64,000 nucleotides of DNA, from NCBI RefSeq assembly GCF_016907435.1, contig NZ_JAFBBZ010000001.1, forward strand, positions 1,426,001 to 1,490,000, in the 5' to 3' direction. Within the stretch, counting starts at the first letter, position 1, and every line of letters starts with the position of its first letter. Under the pieces are notes generated by a model, which saw nothing but the letters and a program-made list of their open reading frames with translations, was not told where the DNA came from and searched no databases. The DNA comes from Nocardioides salarius (GTDB taxonomy: Bacteria; Actinomycetota; Actinomycetes; Propionibacteriales; Nocardioidaceae). Below are positions 8,026-16,528 of this stretch, piece after piece. The translations under genes were made by a program, and so were the position numbers.

Positions 8026-9832
8026 GGAGCACCTCCTCGATCGTCGTGCGCCCGGCCAGCACCTTGGTCCAGCCGTCGTCGCGCAGCGTGGTCATCCCCT
8101 GCTCGCGCCCGGCACGCCCGATGTCCTCGGTGGGCGCGCGGCGTACGGCGAGCCGCTCGATCTCCTCGGTGACCGGCAGCACCTCGTGCAGCGCCATCCG
8201 GCCGCGGTAGCCGGTGCGCGAGCAGGCGGCGCACCCGCGCGCGCGGTAGATCTCGCGGGGGCCGTCGTCGGGCCACGCGAAGCGCAGCCGGCGCAGCTCG
8301 TCGGGGTCGGGACGGTAGGGCTCGCGGCAGCGCGGGCACAGCGCCCGGCACAGCCGCTGGGCCACGATGCAGTCGAGCGCCGAGCCGACCAGGAACGGCT
8401 CGATGCCCATCTCGACCAGCCGGGTCACCGCCGAGGGCGCGTCGTTGGTGTGCAGCGTGGAGAGCACCAGGTGACCGGTCAGCGACGCCTCGACCGCGAT
8501 CGAGGCGGTCTCGTGGTCGCGGATCTCGCCGATCAGCACGATGTCGGGGTCGGAGCGCAGGATCGAGCGCAGCGCGGAGGCGAAGGTCAGCCCCGCCTTG
8601 GGGTTGGTCTGCACCTGGTTGATGCCCGGCAGCCGGTACTCCACGGGGTCCTCGACCGTGATCACGTTGACGTGCGGCTGGTTGAGGATGTTGAGGGTGG
8701 CGTAGAGGGTCGTGGACTTGCCCGACCCGGTCGGCCCGGTGGCCAGGATCATCCCGTAGGGCTTGGCGTAGGACTCCGCGAACTTGGCGCGGTTGGCGGC
8801 CTCGAAGCCCAGGTCGTCGAGGCCCAGGCGGGTGTTGGTGTTGTCGAGCACCCGGGCCACGATCTTCTCGCCCCACACGGTCGGCAGGGTGGCCACGCGC
8901 AGGTCCATGGTGGAACCCTCGTGGGTGACCGTGAGCCGGCCGTCCTGCGGCACCCGCCGCTCGGCGATGTTCATGCCGGCCATGATCTTGAAGCGCGAGA
9001 CCACGCCGTTGACGATGCTGCGCGGGGCCCGGTGGGCGTCGACGAGCACGCCGTCGATGCGGTAGCGCACCCGCAGGTCGTGCTGCGTCGGCTCGAGGTG
9101 CAGGTCGGAGGCCCGGTCGGAGATCGCCTGGCTGATCAGCAGGTTGACGAACCGCACGACCGGCGCGTCGTCGACGACCTCGGTCAACCCGGCGAGGTCC
9201 TCGACGGCGTCGGTGGCGAAGTCGGAGGTGAGCCCGGCGAGCTCCTCCTCGGCGCGGTAGACCTCGCCCTGGCGCTGCTCGATCTCGTGGCGCCCGGCGA
9301 GCGCGAAGCGCACCGGCAGCCCGCTGACGCGGGCCAGGTCGTCCTTGAGGTCGAGGTCGACGGCCGAGCGCACCGGTACCGCCACGAGCAGGGCGCCGTC
9401 GCGCCTCGCGAAGGGCACCACCCCGGCCCGGCGGGCGAACTCGCCGCTGACCAGGGCCGCGGCCGTGGCGTCGACACCGGTCTCGGTGAGGTCGACGTGC
9501 TCGACGCCGGCCACCCCGGCCGCCACCTGCAGCAGCCGGGCGCGGTCGTCGGCGTCCTCCAGGTCGTCGAGCAGCGCCTCGATCACCGAGCCGTGCCCCT
9601 CCCCCGCGGCCACGGCCGCGCGGGCGTCGTCGACCTGGTCGGGGGTGACCACCTCGGCGGCCAGCAGCGCCGTGACGGTGCTGTCGGCGGTGGTGGTCAG
9701 CCGGTCGTCCTCGCTGTGCCACAGGTCGGTGCGCCGCCGCGCACCACCGGGCAGCGGCACCAGCCGCCCGCCCTCGCCCGGCTCGGGCGACGCGCCCGCC
9801 CAGGCGGCCTCCCACGGGGTCGCGGCGCTCAC
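8012..9832 (-). CDS. pilB: type IV pilus assembly ATPase
   Basis: The 606-aa GspE/PilB ATPase powers pilin polymerisation. The N-terminal about 200 residues are a GspE-N (MshEN-like) domain, a fold that binds c-di-GMP in some homologues, though I cannot verify the nucleotide-binding residues here. The ATPase core has GPTGSGKSTTLYATL (Walker A), VEDPVEYR, DPDIVLIGEIRD and STLHTNDA. A tetracysteine zinc site is present: CRALCPRC and the later CAAC. It starts with GTG overlapping the rsiG stop (GTGA) and ends overlapping pilT1. Confidence 0.94.
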   Translation of the reverse strand: MSAATPWEAAWAGASPEPGEGGRLVPLPGGARRRTDLWHSEDDRLTTTADSTVTALLAAEVVTPDQVDDARAAVAAGEGHGSVIEALLDDLEDADDRARLLQVAAGVAGVEHVDLTETGVDATAAALVSGEFARRAGVVPFARRDGALLVAVPVRSAVDLDLKDDLARVSGLPVRFALAGRHEIEQRQGEVYRAEEELAGLTSDFATDAVEDLAGLTEVVDDAPVVRFVNLLISQAISDRASDLHLEPTQHDLRVRYRIDGVLVDAHRAPRSIVNGVVSRFKIMAGMNIAERRVPQDGRLTVTHEGSTMDLRVATLPTVWGEKIVARVLDNTNTRLGLDDLGFEAANRAKFAESYAKPYGMILATGPTGSGKSTTLYATLNILNQPHVNVITVEDPVEYRLPGINQVQTNPKAGLTFASALRSILRSDPDIVLIGEIRDHETASIAVEASLTGHLVLSTLHTNDAPSAVTRLVEMGIEPFLVGSALDCIVAQRLCRALCPRCREPYRPDPDELRRLRFAWPDDGPREIYRARGCAACSRTGYRGRMALHEVLPVTEEIERLAVRRAPTEDIGRAGREQGMTTLRDDGWTKVLAGRTTIEEVLRVVG

Positions 9833-10350
9833 GCCGCGCTCCCCGGCAGCAGGGCCAGCGCCAGCGCGGGCTCGCGGTGGTAGCGGGCCACCAGCTCCTC
9901 GGTGGCGGCGTCGATGCGCCGGTGCAGGGCCGTGCGGTAGGCCGACAGCTGCTCGGAGGCCTCGCCCAGGCGGGCCACCGTGGCCGCGGGGTCACCGTCG
10001 TGCTGCCAGATCTCGGCCAGCACCGGCAGCTCGGGCAGCGGGTCGAAGGCGCGCACCCGCAGCAGCGCCTCGCGCCGTGCGCCGCTGCCGGTCTCGCCCA
10101 GCGCCCGCTCGACCTGGTCGAGGCCCAGTCCGCCGGAGGTGTCGCGCCCGGCCTCGATCAGGTCGGTGCGCGCGTGCACGACGCGGCGCCAGTAGGAGAC
10201 GCGGTCCTCCTCCTCGCGCAGCCGGGCGCGGTAGCCGCGCAGCTCGGCGAGGCTCAGCGTGCCGGGGTCGACGTCGTACGCCGCGCCCGTCCGCTGCTGG
10301 GCCTGCTGGGTCTGCTGGGGGGCCTGCTGGGGGGTGGGTCGCTGGGTCAT
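9829..10350 (-). CDS. rsiG: RsiG-like c-di-GMP-responsive anti-sigma factor (AmfC/'aerial mycelium formation' family)
   Basis: The 173-aa, mostly helical protein has a Gln/Pro-rich N terminus. Streptomyces RsiG binds c-di-GMP through two helices, each with E-x3-S-x2-R-x3-Q-x3-D, and then sequesters the sigma factor WhiG. Here the first helix reads E48-x3-S52-x2-R55-x3-H59-x3-D63. The second reads S132-x3-S136-x2-R139-x3-H143-x3-D147. The spacing is exact in both copies, and both replace Gln with His. Gene context supports the call: a WhiG-type sigma gene lies at the window edge, pilus genes flank it, and GGDEF/EAL genes are nearby. It is coupled at both ends by four-base overlaps (ATGA with pilT2, GTGA with pilB), so it is produced with the motor ATPases, giving possible negative feedback. 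Function is inferred from motif and context. Confidence 0.82.
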   Translation of the reverse strand: MTQRPTPQQAPQQTQQAQQRTGAAYDVDPGTLSLAELRGYRARLREEEDRVSYWRRVVHARTDLIEAGRDTSGGLGLDQVERALGETGSGARREALLRVRAFDPLPELPVLAEIWQHDGDPAATVARLGEASEQLSAYRTALHRRIDAATEELVARYHREPALALALLPGSAA

Positions 10351-11477
10351 CGTGGTCCTCCCGAGGGGTCGCTGTCGGGCCGCCAGCCGGCCCGGCGCAG
10401 CATCACCGTGAAGTCGTGCGGGTTGCTGGCCGCGCCGCGGGCGACCGTGGGGTCCACGGTGCCCTCGACGACCAGGCGCAGCAGGTGCTGGTCGAAGGAC
10501 TGCATCCCCGAGTACTCGCCCTGGGCCAGGATGTCGGGGATCTCGGAGGTGCGCTCGGGGTCGGCGACCGCCTCGACGAGACGGGCGTCGGCGACCGCGA
10601 TCTCGAGCACGCAGGCCCGGCCGCCGCGCCGGCGCGGCACCAGGCGCTGGCAGACCACGCCCTGCAGGCTGCTGGCCAGCGCGGCCCGCACCCGCGGCTG
10701 CTCGTGGGGCGGGAAGAAGTCGATGATGCGCTGCACCGTCTCGAGCGCGTCGGTGGTGTGCAGCGTCGAGAGCACCAGGTGGCCGGTCTCGGCCGCCGAC
10801 AGCGCGGCGTGCACGGTGTCGGCGTCGCGCATCTCGCCGATCAGGATCACGTCGGGGTCCTGGCGCATCGCCGAGCGCAGCGCGCCCGACCAGCTGCGCG
10901 AGTCGCTGCCGAGCTCGCGCTGGGTGACGGTGGCGCGCCGGCTGGTGTGCACGACCTCGATCGGGTCCTCGAGCGTCAGCACGTGCACCGGGCGCTCCTC
11001 GTTGATCGCGTCGATCATCGAGGCCAGCGTGGTCGTCTTGCCCGAGCCGGTCGGTCCGGTGACCAGCACCAGCCCGCGCGGGCGCATCGCCAGGTGGTGC
11101 AGCACCTCGGGCATCCCCAGGTCGGCCAGGCGCTGCGGCTCGGCGCCGACCAGGCGCAGCACCATCGCGTCGGCGCCGCGGCTGCGGAAGGCGTTGATGC
11201 GGAAGCGCGCGAGCCCCGGCACCGTGAGCGCGTAGTCGGCCTCCAGGTCGGCGTCGTACGCCGCCCGCGCGTCGGGGCCCATCGAGGCCGCGACCATCGC
11301 GGCGACCCGCTCGGCGGGGACGACCTCGCCGACGTCGGTCAGGGCGCCCTGCACCCGCATCCGCGAGCGCTCGCCGGCGCGCAGGTGCAGGTCGGAGGCG
11401 CCGGCGTCGACCACGGCCTCCAGCAGCGGGCGCAGCCCCGCGAGGGTGGTGTGGTCCTGCTCGAGCGTGAGGCTCAC
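10347..11477 (-). CDS. pilT: type IV pilus retraction-type ATPase PilT (copy 2)
   Basis: The 376-aa PilT-family ATPase has AGASDLHLRAG (about residue 25), Walker A GPTGSGKTTTL (about 137), LEDPIEVVH, DPDVILIGEMRD and STLHTTDALETVQRIID. It is first in the leftward motor operon. The GTG start at 11477 has GAGGAG five bases upstream, and a sigma-28-type promoter ends 49 bases before it. It is clearly diverged from the other PilT, so this is an old duplication and not a recent copy. Confidence 0.92.
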   Translation of the reverse strand: MSLTLEQDHTTLAGLRPLLEAVVDAGASDLHLRAGERSRMRVQGALTDVGEVVPAERVAAMVAASMGPDARAAYDADLEADYALTVPGLARFRINAFRSRGADAMVLRLVGAEPQRLADLGMPEVLHHLAMRPRGLVLVTGPTGSGKTTTLASMIDAINEERPVHVLTLEDPIEVVHTSRRATVTQRELGSDSRSWSGALRSAMRQDPDVILIGEMRDADTVHAALSAAETGHLVLSTLHTTDALETVQRIIDFFPPHEQPRVRAALASSLQGVVCQRLVPRRRGGRACVLEIAVADARLVEAVADPERTSEIPDILAQGEYSGMQSFDQHLLRLVVEGTVDPTVARGAASNPHDFTVMLRRAGWRPDSDPSGGPR

Positions 11478-11525
11478 CGTGCTCCTCGGGTGTCTGGGCG
11501 GGTGTCTGGGCGGCTGTCAGGAGAG

Positions 11526-11553
11526 GTCTCGGCAGCCCCGGCCCCCACCTTGA
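11526..11553 (-). promoter_or_regulatory. sigma-28/WhiG-type promoter of the pilT2-rsiG-pilB-pilT1-pilC operon
   Basis: On the minus strand TCAAGG (11553-11548), 14 bases, then GCCGAGAC (11533-11526). The hexamer, spacing and octamer are the same as in the minor-pilin promoter at 848-875. The predicted leader to the GTG at 11477 is about 43 bases. Confidence 0.75.
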
Positions 11554-11582
11554 GGGCACCTCGGCACCGGTCCGCGGCCTCG

Positions 11583-11637
11583 GGTCCGTGCCAGGTCCGT
11601 GCCAGGTCCGTGCCAGGTCCGCATCAGGTCCGCGTCA
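11583..11637. repeat. five 11-bp direct repeats between two divergent pilus promoters
   Basis: Three exact copies of ggtccgtgcca (11583, 11594, 11605) are followed by ggtccgcatca (11616) and ggtccgcgtca (11627). The 11-bp period places every copy on the same face of the helix. The tract fills the space between the -35 boxes of the pilT2 (-) and pilM (+) promoters, which suggests cooperative binding of an unknown regulator. Simple slippage repeat is the alternative. Confidence 0.7.
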
Positions 11638-11641
11638 GGGC

Positions 11642-11669
11642 TCAAGGTGCACCTCGCGACGACCGATGC
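11642..11669 (+). promoter_or_regulatory. sigma-28/WhiG-type promoter of the pilM-pilD operon
   Basis: TCAAGG at 11642-11647, 14 bases, ACCGATGC at 11662-11669. Same hexamer and spacing as the other three pilus promoters, with CCGAT matching the WhiG -10 core. The pilM ATG is 44 bases downstream. Confidence 0.7.
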
Positions 11670-11713
11670 CCCAGTCAGCCCTGCACCCAGGGCGCGGGAG
11701 CGGGAGGACGACA

Positions 11714-12763
11714 ATGGCACGCAGCGTGGTGGGCCTCGACATCGGCAGCGCGGCCGTCAGCGGCACCGAGGTGCGCCTGGGCGGCAGCGCGGCCGGCCGG
11801 GGCTCGCGGGTACGCCGCTCGGGCAGCGTGGCGCTGCCGCCCGGCGCCGTGGAGGCCGGGCTGGTGCGCGACCGCGCCGCCGTCGTGTCGGCGCTGCGCC
11901 AGCTGTGGGCCGAGCAGCACTTCGGCACCCGCCAGGTGCACCTGGGCGTCGGGTCGGCCTCGGTGCTGGTGCGCCAGCTCGACCTCGACTGGATGCCCGA
12001 CGACGACCTGCGCCGCTCGCTGCGCTTCCAGGTCGCCGACCTGCTGCCGGTGCCCGTCGACGACGCCAACATCGACCACGTCCCGCTCGGCGAGGCGCAG
12101 GGCGTCGACGACCAGGGCGCCCCGCGCCGCCTGTCCCGGATCCTGCTGGTGGCCACCGCCCGCGAGGCCGTCGACGGGCTGGTGCGCGCCGTCGAGGCCG
12201 CCAAGCTGGTGCCGCTGACCGCCGACCTGTCCGCCTTCGCCGCCGTCCGCGCGGTGGCCGGCACGCCCGTGCCCCCCGAGACCCCCGGCGGGCCAGGTGT
12301 GCCCGAGGCCGTCGTCGACGTCGGCGCCCAGACCGTCTCGGTCGCGGTGCACGTCGACGGCCGGCCGTGGTTCGTGCGGGTCGCCTCAGGGCTCGGCGGC
12401 GAGATGCTCACCCGGGTGCTGATGGAGCAGACCGGGCGCAGCCGCGACGAGGCCGAGGCGCTCAAGCGCACCCCCGGGACGCTGCCCGAGGTGGGCCGCT
12501 CCGCGCGGTCGCTGGAGGAGTCGGTGCTGCTGGAGGGCGTCGGGCGCCTGCTCGCCGAGGTCCGCACCACCCTCGACTTCCACTCCGGACACGACCCCGC
12601 GACCGCGCCCCGCCGGGTGGTGCTCACCGGCGGCGGCAGCCTGCTGCCCGGCCTGGTCGAGCACGGTCGGGCCGCCTGGGGCCTGCCGGTGCGCCTGCAC
12701 GACGACGCGGCCTCCCCCGCCGGTGCCGTGGCGCTCGGGCTGGGCCTGGAGGGCGCGGCATGA
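11714..12763 (+). CDS. pilM: type IV pilus assembly protein PilM (actin-like)
   Basis: The 349-aa actin-fold ATPase of the cytoplasmic pilus ring binds the N-terminal tail of PilN. GLDIGSAAVSGTEV at the N terminus is the phosphate-1 loop. AVVDVGAQTVSVAVH (about residue 197) is the phosphate-2 loop, and VVLTGGGSLLPGL (about 303) is the adenosine loop. FQVADLLPVPVDDANIDH is typical of PilM. GGGAGG lies 6-7 bases before the ATG. The stop overlaps pilN (ATGA). Confidence 0.93.
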   Translation: MARSVVGLDIGSAAVSGTEVRLGGSAAGRGSRVRRSGSVALPPGAVEAGLVRDRAAVVSALRQLWAEQHFGTRQVHLGVGSASVLVRQLDLDWMPDDDLRRSLRFQVADLLPVPVDDANIDHVPLGEAQGVDDQGAPRRLSRILLVATAREAVDGLVRAVEAAKLVPLTADLSAFAAVRAVAGTPVPPETPGGPGVPEAVVDVGAQTVSVAVHVDGRPWFVRVASGLGGEMLTRVLMEQTGRSRDEAEALKRTPGTLPEVGRSARSLEESVLLEGVGRLLAEVRTTLDFHSGHDPATAPRRVVLTGGGSLLPGLVEHGRAAWGLPVRLHDDAASPAGAVALGLGLEGAA

Positions 12764-13635
12764 GCGGCCTGCTGACCCGGCCGCTCGGGCGGCGCGGCGA
12801 GGACCCTCCCCGCATCCCCGAGCAGACGGCGTACGCCGGGCGGACCGGCGTCAACCTGCTCTCGCCGTGGGTGCGCGAGGGGCTGCGGGTGCGTGCGCTG
12901 CGCAAGCGGTTCGCCTACGCGCTGCTCGCCCTGGTCGTGGCCGCTGGAGGTGCCTGGGCCTTCCACCAGCTGCTGCTGCGCGAGGCCTCCGCCGAGCTGC
13001 GCGGCGAGCAGGCGGTCGGCGCCGCGCTGGAGGCGCGCATCGACGACCTGGCCCCCGTCAGCGGCTACATCGCCGACGTGCGGACCCGCTCGCAGGAGGT
13101 CCACGACACGATGCGGACCGAGATCTCGCACGCGACCGTGCTCGACACGCTGGTCGACCTCGCGCCGGGCGGCACCAGCTTCGAGTCGACCACGCTGGTG
13201 CTGCCGCTGGCCGCCCCTCCGGGGGCCCCAGCGGCCCCCGCCGACGGCACCGCCGCCGCTCCGGGCACCGACGCGGGCACCGACCCGGCCGAGCCGGTCG
13301 CCCCCGAGGACGACCCCGCTCGCGGCCTGCTGGCCACCTGCCCCGGGCCGGACCCCTTCGCGACCACGACCGTGGTGGCCTGCCTCGAGCTCAGCGGCAC
13401 CGCACCGAGCCGGCGCGTGGTGGCGCAGCTGGTGCAGGCGCTGGCCGCCGAGAAGCTCTTCATCGAGCCCTTCATCACCACCACGACCACCGACGAGGCC
13501 GCCGAGGTCAGCTTCACCGGCTCGGTCGGGGTCGACCCCCGGGCCTTCACCGGGCGCTACGACGACCTGCTCGAGCGCCTCGACCCCACGACCGCCGACG
13601 AGACCGACCAGACCCTCGAGGAGGACGAGCGATGA
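12760..13635 (+). CDS. pilN: type IV pilus assembly protein PilN
   Basis: The 291-aa bitopic membrane protein links PilM to PilO. A cytoplasmic N terminus contains TGVNLLSPWV, the PilN motif (usually INLLP) that docks in PilM. One transmembrane helix lies at about residues 50-70, then a coiled coil and a ferredoxin-like periplasmic domain. Residues about 150-185 are an Ala/Pro/Asp-rich insertion, which makes the protein longer than Gram-negative PilN (about 200 aa). It overlaps its neighbours by four bases on both sides. Confidence 0.88.
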   Translation: MSGLLTRPLGRRGEDPPRIPEQTAYAGRTGVNLLSPWVREGLRVRALRKRFAYALLALVVAAGGAWAFHQLLLREASAELRGEQAVGAALEARIDDLAPVSGYIADVRTRSQEVHDTMRTEISHATVLDTLVDLAPGGTSFESTTLVLPLAAPPGAPAAPADGTAAAPGTDAGTDPAEPVAPEDDPARGLLATCPGPDPFATTTVVACLELSGTAPSRRVVAQLVQALAAEKLFIEPFITTTTTDEAAEVSFTGSVGVDPRAFTGRYDDLLERLDPTTADETDQTLEEDER

Positions 13636-14291
13636 GCCTGCACACCGTCACCGCGACCCGCGTGCTGGGCGCCCTCGCGCTGCTGCTGGTCGCCGCCGCC
13701 GCGTGGCTGCTGCTGCTCGGGCCGGCCCGGGCCGACCTCGCCGAGGCACGCCAGGAGGTCGTCGCGACCGCCGACGCCAACGCGCTGCGCACCGTGCAGC
13801 TGGCCGGCCTCGAGCAGCAGGCCGGCGACCTCGGCGCCGTCGACGACGTCGCCGACGACCTGGCCACGCTCTTCCCGCCGACCGCCGACCAGCCCGGCTT
13901 CTTCGAGATGGTCGACGCCGCCGCGACCGCCGCCGGCATCGCGCCCGGCAAGGTCACCGCCCTCTCCCCCGGCCTGCCCACCGCCCCCGTCGAGCAGGAC
14001 CCCGCGACGGTCCGGCTCGCCGAGCAGAGCGTCACCCTCGACGTCGAGGCCGACGAGCGGAGCCTGCGGCGCCTGCTCGCCGAGCTCGAGTCGATGGACC
14101 GCTCCTTCCTGGTGCGCTCGGTGACCCTGACCGCGAGCAGCGAGGCCGGCGCGGGGGCCGCCCGGGCCTCGATCCAGGGCTCGACCTTCGTCGCGGCCCC
14201 GGTCGAGCGCCCCCGCGGCGCCGGTGCGGACGCGGGCGCAGCCACGGACCAGCCCGGTGCCGGTGGTGGCGACTCCACGGGCGGTCGCTGA
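13632..14291 (+). CDS. pilO: type IV pilus assembly protein PilO
   Basis: The 219-aa protein has one transmembrane helix at about residues 12-32, a coiled coil, LFPPTADQPGFFEMVDAAATAAGI, and a ferredoxin-like fold with LRRLLAELESMDRSFLVRSVTL, matching PilO. The C-terminal 30 residues are Gly/Ala-rich. It follows pilN with an ATGA overlap, and one base separates its stop from the GGDEF gene. Confidence 0.9.
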   Translation: MSLHTVTATRVLGALALLLVAAAAWLLLLGPARADLAEARQEVVATADANALRTVQLAGLEQQAGDLGAVDDVADDLATLFPPTADQPGFFEMVDAAATAAGIAPGKVTALSPGLPTAPVEQDPATVRLAEQSVTLDVEADERSLRRLLAELESMDRSFLVRSVTLTASSEAGAGAARASIQGSTFVAAPVERPRGAGADAGAATDQPGAGGGDSTGGR

Positions 14292-14292
14292 G

Positions 14293-15678
14293 ATGGCCGC
14301 ACCCCGGCGTCCGGGCCGGCGACGGCCGCTGAGCCGCCGCGACCCGCTGACCGGCCTGCGCGACCGCGACAGCCTGCTGCAGCGCGGCCAGGCCCTCCTC
14401 GACACCGCCGCCAAGGAGCGCCGGCGCGCCGCCGTCGCGCTGGTCGACGTCGACCGGCTCAAGCAGGTCAACGACGCCCTGGGCCACGCCGCCGGCGACC
14501 GGCTGCTGGTCGAGACCGCCGTGCGCCTGCGCCGCACCGTGGGGCCCCACGCGGTGCTGGCCCGGGTCGGCGGCGACGAGTTCGCCCTGGTCGTGCGGCT
14601 CGAGGGCGACACCGAGCCGCAGGCCCTGGCCGGCTCGATCCTGGCGGCCCTCGGCGAGCCGGTGCACGTCGACGGTGTCGAGGTGCCCACCGGCGCCTCG
14701 GTCGGGGTCGCCCTCGCCGGGGTCGACGGCACCCGCGTCGAGACCCTGCTCGCGGCGGCTGACCAGCTCATGTACGCCCGCAAGGGCGGCGGCCCGCGCC
14801 CCGGCGTGGTGACGCTGTCGGGCCGCGCGGCCCCGGCCGACGACGACCTGGCCGCCGACCTGGCCCGGGCGCTGGGCGGCGACGGGCACGGCGAGCTGCG
14901 CCTGCATCACCAGCCGCAGGTCCGCCCCGACGGCACCATCGTCGGCTTCGAGGCGCTGCTGCGCTGGCAGCATCCCCGGCTGGGGCCGCTCGGCCCGGCT
15001 GGGTTCCTGCCCCTGGCGGCGCGCCACGGCCTGGCCACGGCGCTCGACGACCTGGCGGTGCGCCAGGCCCTCGAGGACCACGCGGTGCTCAGCGTCTGCG
15101 CCCCCGAGGCGGGCGTCTCGGTCAACCTGTCCGCGCACAGCCTGCTCGACCCCGCCCTGCCCGACCGGCTGGCCGGGCACCTGGTCGACGCCGGCGTCGA
15201 CGGCTCGCGGCTGACCCTCGAGGTCAGCGAGTCGGCGACCGGGCTCAGCGCCGGCGAGCCCACGGCGTACGCCGCCCTGGGTGCCTGCGGCGCCGGGCTG
15301 AGCGTGCAGGACTTCGGCACCCACCGGGCCTCGCTGACCTCGCTGTGGGCCAGCCCCGCCGTGCGCGAGGTCAAGCTGCACCCGCGCCTGGGCGCCGAGG
15401 TGGCCCGCGACGACGAGGTGGCCCGGCGGGTGCGGGCGCTGGTCTACGCCGCCCACGGCCTGGGCCTGCGCGTGGTCGCCGACGGGGTCGAGACCCGGGA
15501 GGCGGCCGCCGCGCTGGAGGGCCTCGGCTGCGACGCGGTGCAGGGCTTCGCGGTGGCCCCGCCCACCCCCCTCATCGACCTCGTCGAGTGGGTGGGGTTC
15601 TGGAACCGCTCGCACCGCCGCGGCCCCGAGGCGCCCGCCGCCCCTGCGCGCGGGGTCCCCGTCGGGGGGCAGCCGTGA
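14293..15678 (+). CDS. GGDEF-EAL protein, likely diguanylate cyclase with degenerate EAL domain
   Basis: The 461-aa soluble protein has no sensory domain. The GGDEF domain (about residues 18-165) has an intact RVGGDEF site and no RxxD inhibitory site five residues before it. The EAL domain (about 185-435) keeps EALLRW and the VNLS Asn. However, the metal-binding DDFGTG is QDFGTH, the catalytic KID is KLH, and AEGVE is ADGVE. Synthesis of c-di-GMP is therefore more likely than hydrolysis, and the EAL may act as a sensor of the nucleotide. It sits inside the pilM-N-O-pilD operon (one base after pilO, GTGA overlap with pilD), so the pilus operon carries its own c-di-GMP enzyme. Confidence 0.88.
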   Translation: MAAPRRPGRRRPLSRRDPLTGLRDRDSLLQRGQALLDTAAKERRRAAVALVDVDRLKQVNDALGHAAGDRLLVETAVRLRRTVGPHAVLARVGGDEFALVVRLEGDTEPQALAGSILAALGEPVHVDGVEVPTGASVGVALAGVDGTRVETLLAAADQLMYARKGGGPRPGVVTLSGRAAPADDDLAADLARALGGDGHGELRLHHQPQVRPDGTIVGFEALLRWQHPRLGPLGPAGFLPLAARHGLATALDDLAVRQALEDHAVLSVCAPEAGVSVNLSAHSLLDPALPDRLAGHLVDAGVDGSRLTLEVSESATGLSAGEPTAYAALGACGAGLSVQDFGTHRASLTSLWASPAVREVKLHPRLGAEVARDDEVARRVRALVYAAHGLGLRVVADGVETREAAAALEGLGCDAVQGFAVAPPTPLIDLVEWVGFWNRSHRRGPEAPAAPARGVPVGGQP

Positions 15679-16502
15679 GCGCGGCGGTGCTGCCCCTCCC
15701 GCTGGTGGCGGGCCTCGCGGGCCTGCTGGGCCTGCTGGTGGGCTCGTTCGTCAACGTGGTCGTGCACCGGGTGCCGGCCGGGTTGTCGGTGGTGCGGCCC
15801 CGCTCGGCCTGCCCCGCCTGCGGTCACGAGGTGCGCGAGCGCGACAACGTGCCGGTCGTCTCCTGGCTGCTGCTGCGCGGGCGCTGCCGCGACTGCCGGG
15901 TGCGGATCCCCCTGCGCTACCCGGCCGTGGAGGCCGGCACGGCGGTCCTCTTCGCGGTGGTCGCGCTCGCCGAGACCCGCCCCCCGGTGCTGCTCGCCTG
16001 CCTGGTCGTGGCCGGCGCGGGCGTGGCGCTGGCCCTGATCGACCTCGACCACGGCCGGCTGCCCTTCGCGGTGACCGGCACCGCGGCGCTGCTGGCCGGC
16101 GCCGCGCTGCTGGCCGGCTGGACCACCACGTGGGCCCTGCAGGGCCCCTCTGCCGCGGCCGGCCAGCTGGTCGGGCCGCTGGTCGGCGTGCTGGCCTGGG
16201 GCGGGGTGTACGCCGCCCTGTGGGCGGTCACGGCGGGGCGCGGCATGGGCCTGGGCGACGTCGCCCTGGCGCCGCTGCTGGGCCTGGTGCTGGGTGCGGT
16301 GGGCGTGAGCGCCGCCGTCGTGGGGCTGGCCCTCGGCTTCGCCCTGGGCGCCGTCGGGTCGCTGCTGCTGACGGGCCTGGGCACCGTGCGGCGCGGCCAG
16401 CGCATCCCCTTCGGCCCCTTCATGCTGGCGGGCGCCGGGCTGGGCCTCGTCGCCGGCGAGCCCCTCGCCACCGGCTACCTGCGCCTGGTCGGGATCGCCT
16501 GA
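15675..16502 (+). CDS. pilD: prepilin peptidase / N-methyltransferase
   Basis: The 275-aa polytopic membrane aspartic protease cleaves prepilins and methylates the new N terminus. The N-terminal part has GSFVNVVVHRVP and a tetracysteine zinc site, CPAC then CRDC. The protease half has the two catalytic Asp regions, ALIDLDHGRLP and GMGLGDVALAP, and about seven membrane segments. The GTG start overlaps the previous stop. It would process the pilin at 271-723 and the minor pilins at 916-5377. Confidence 0.93.
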   Translation: MSAAVLPLPLVAGLAGLLGLLVGSFVNVVVHRVPAGLSVVRPRSACPACGHEVRERDNVPVVSWLLLRGRCRDCRVRIPLRYPAVEAGTAVLFAVVALAETRPPVLLACLVVAGAGVALALIDLDHGRLPFAVTGTAALLAGAALLAGWTTTWALQGPSAAAGQLVGPLVGVLAWGGVYAALWAVTAGRGMGLGDVALAPLLGLVLGAVGVSAAVVGLALGFALGAVGSLLLTGLGTVRRGQRIPFGPFMLAGAGLGLVAGEPLATGYLRLVGIA

Positions 16503-16528
16503 CCGCCACCGGCGTCGGCGCCCCGCAC

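Noticed and set aside
9345..12218. A 957-codon plus-strand frame opposite pilB, rsiG and pilT2
   Set aside because: It is the shadow of strongly conserved minus-strand genes and codes for low-complexity Arg/Ala/Gly sequence with no family resemblance.
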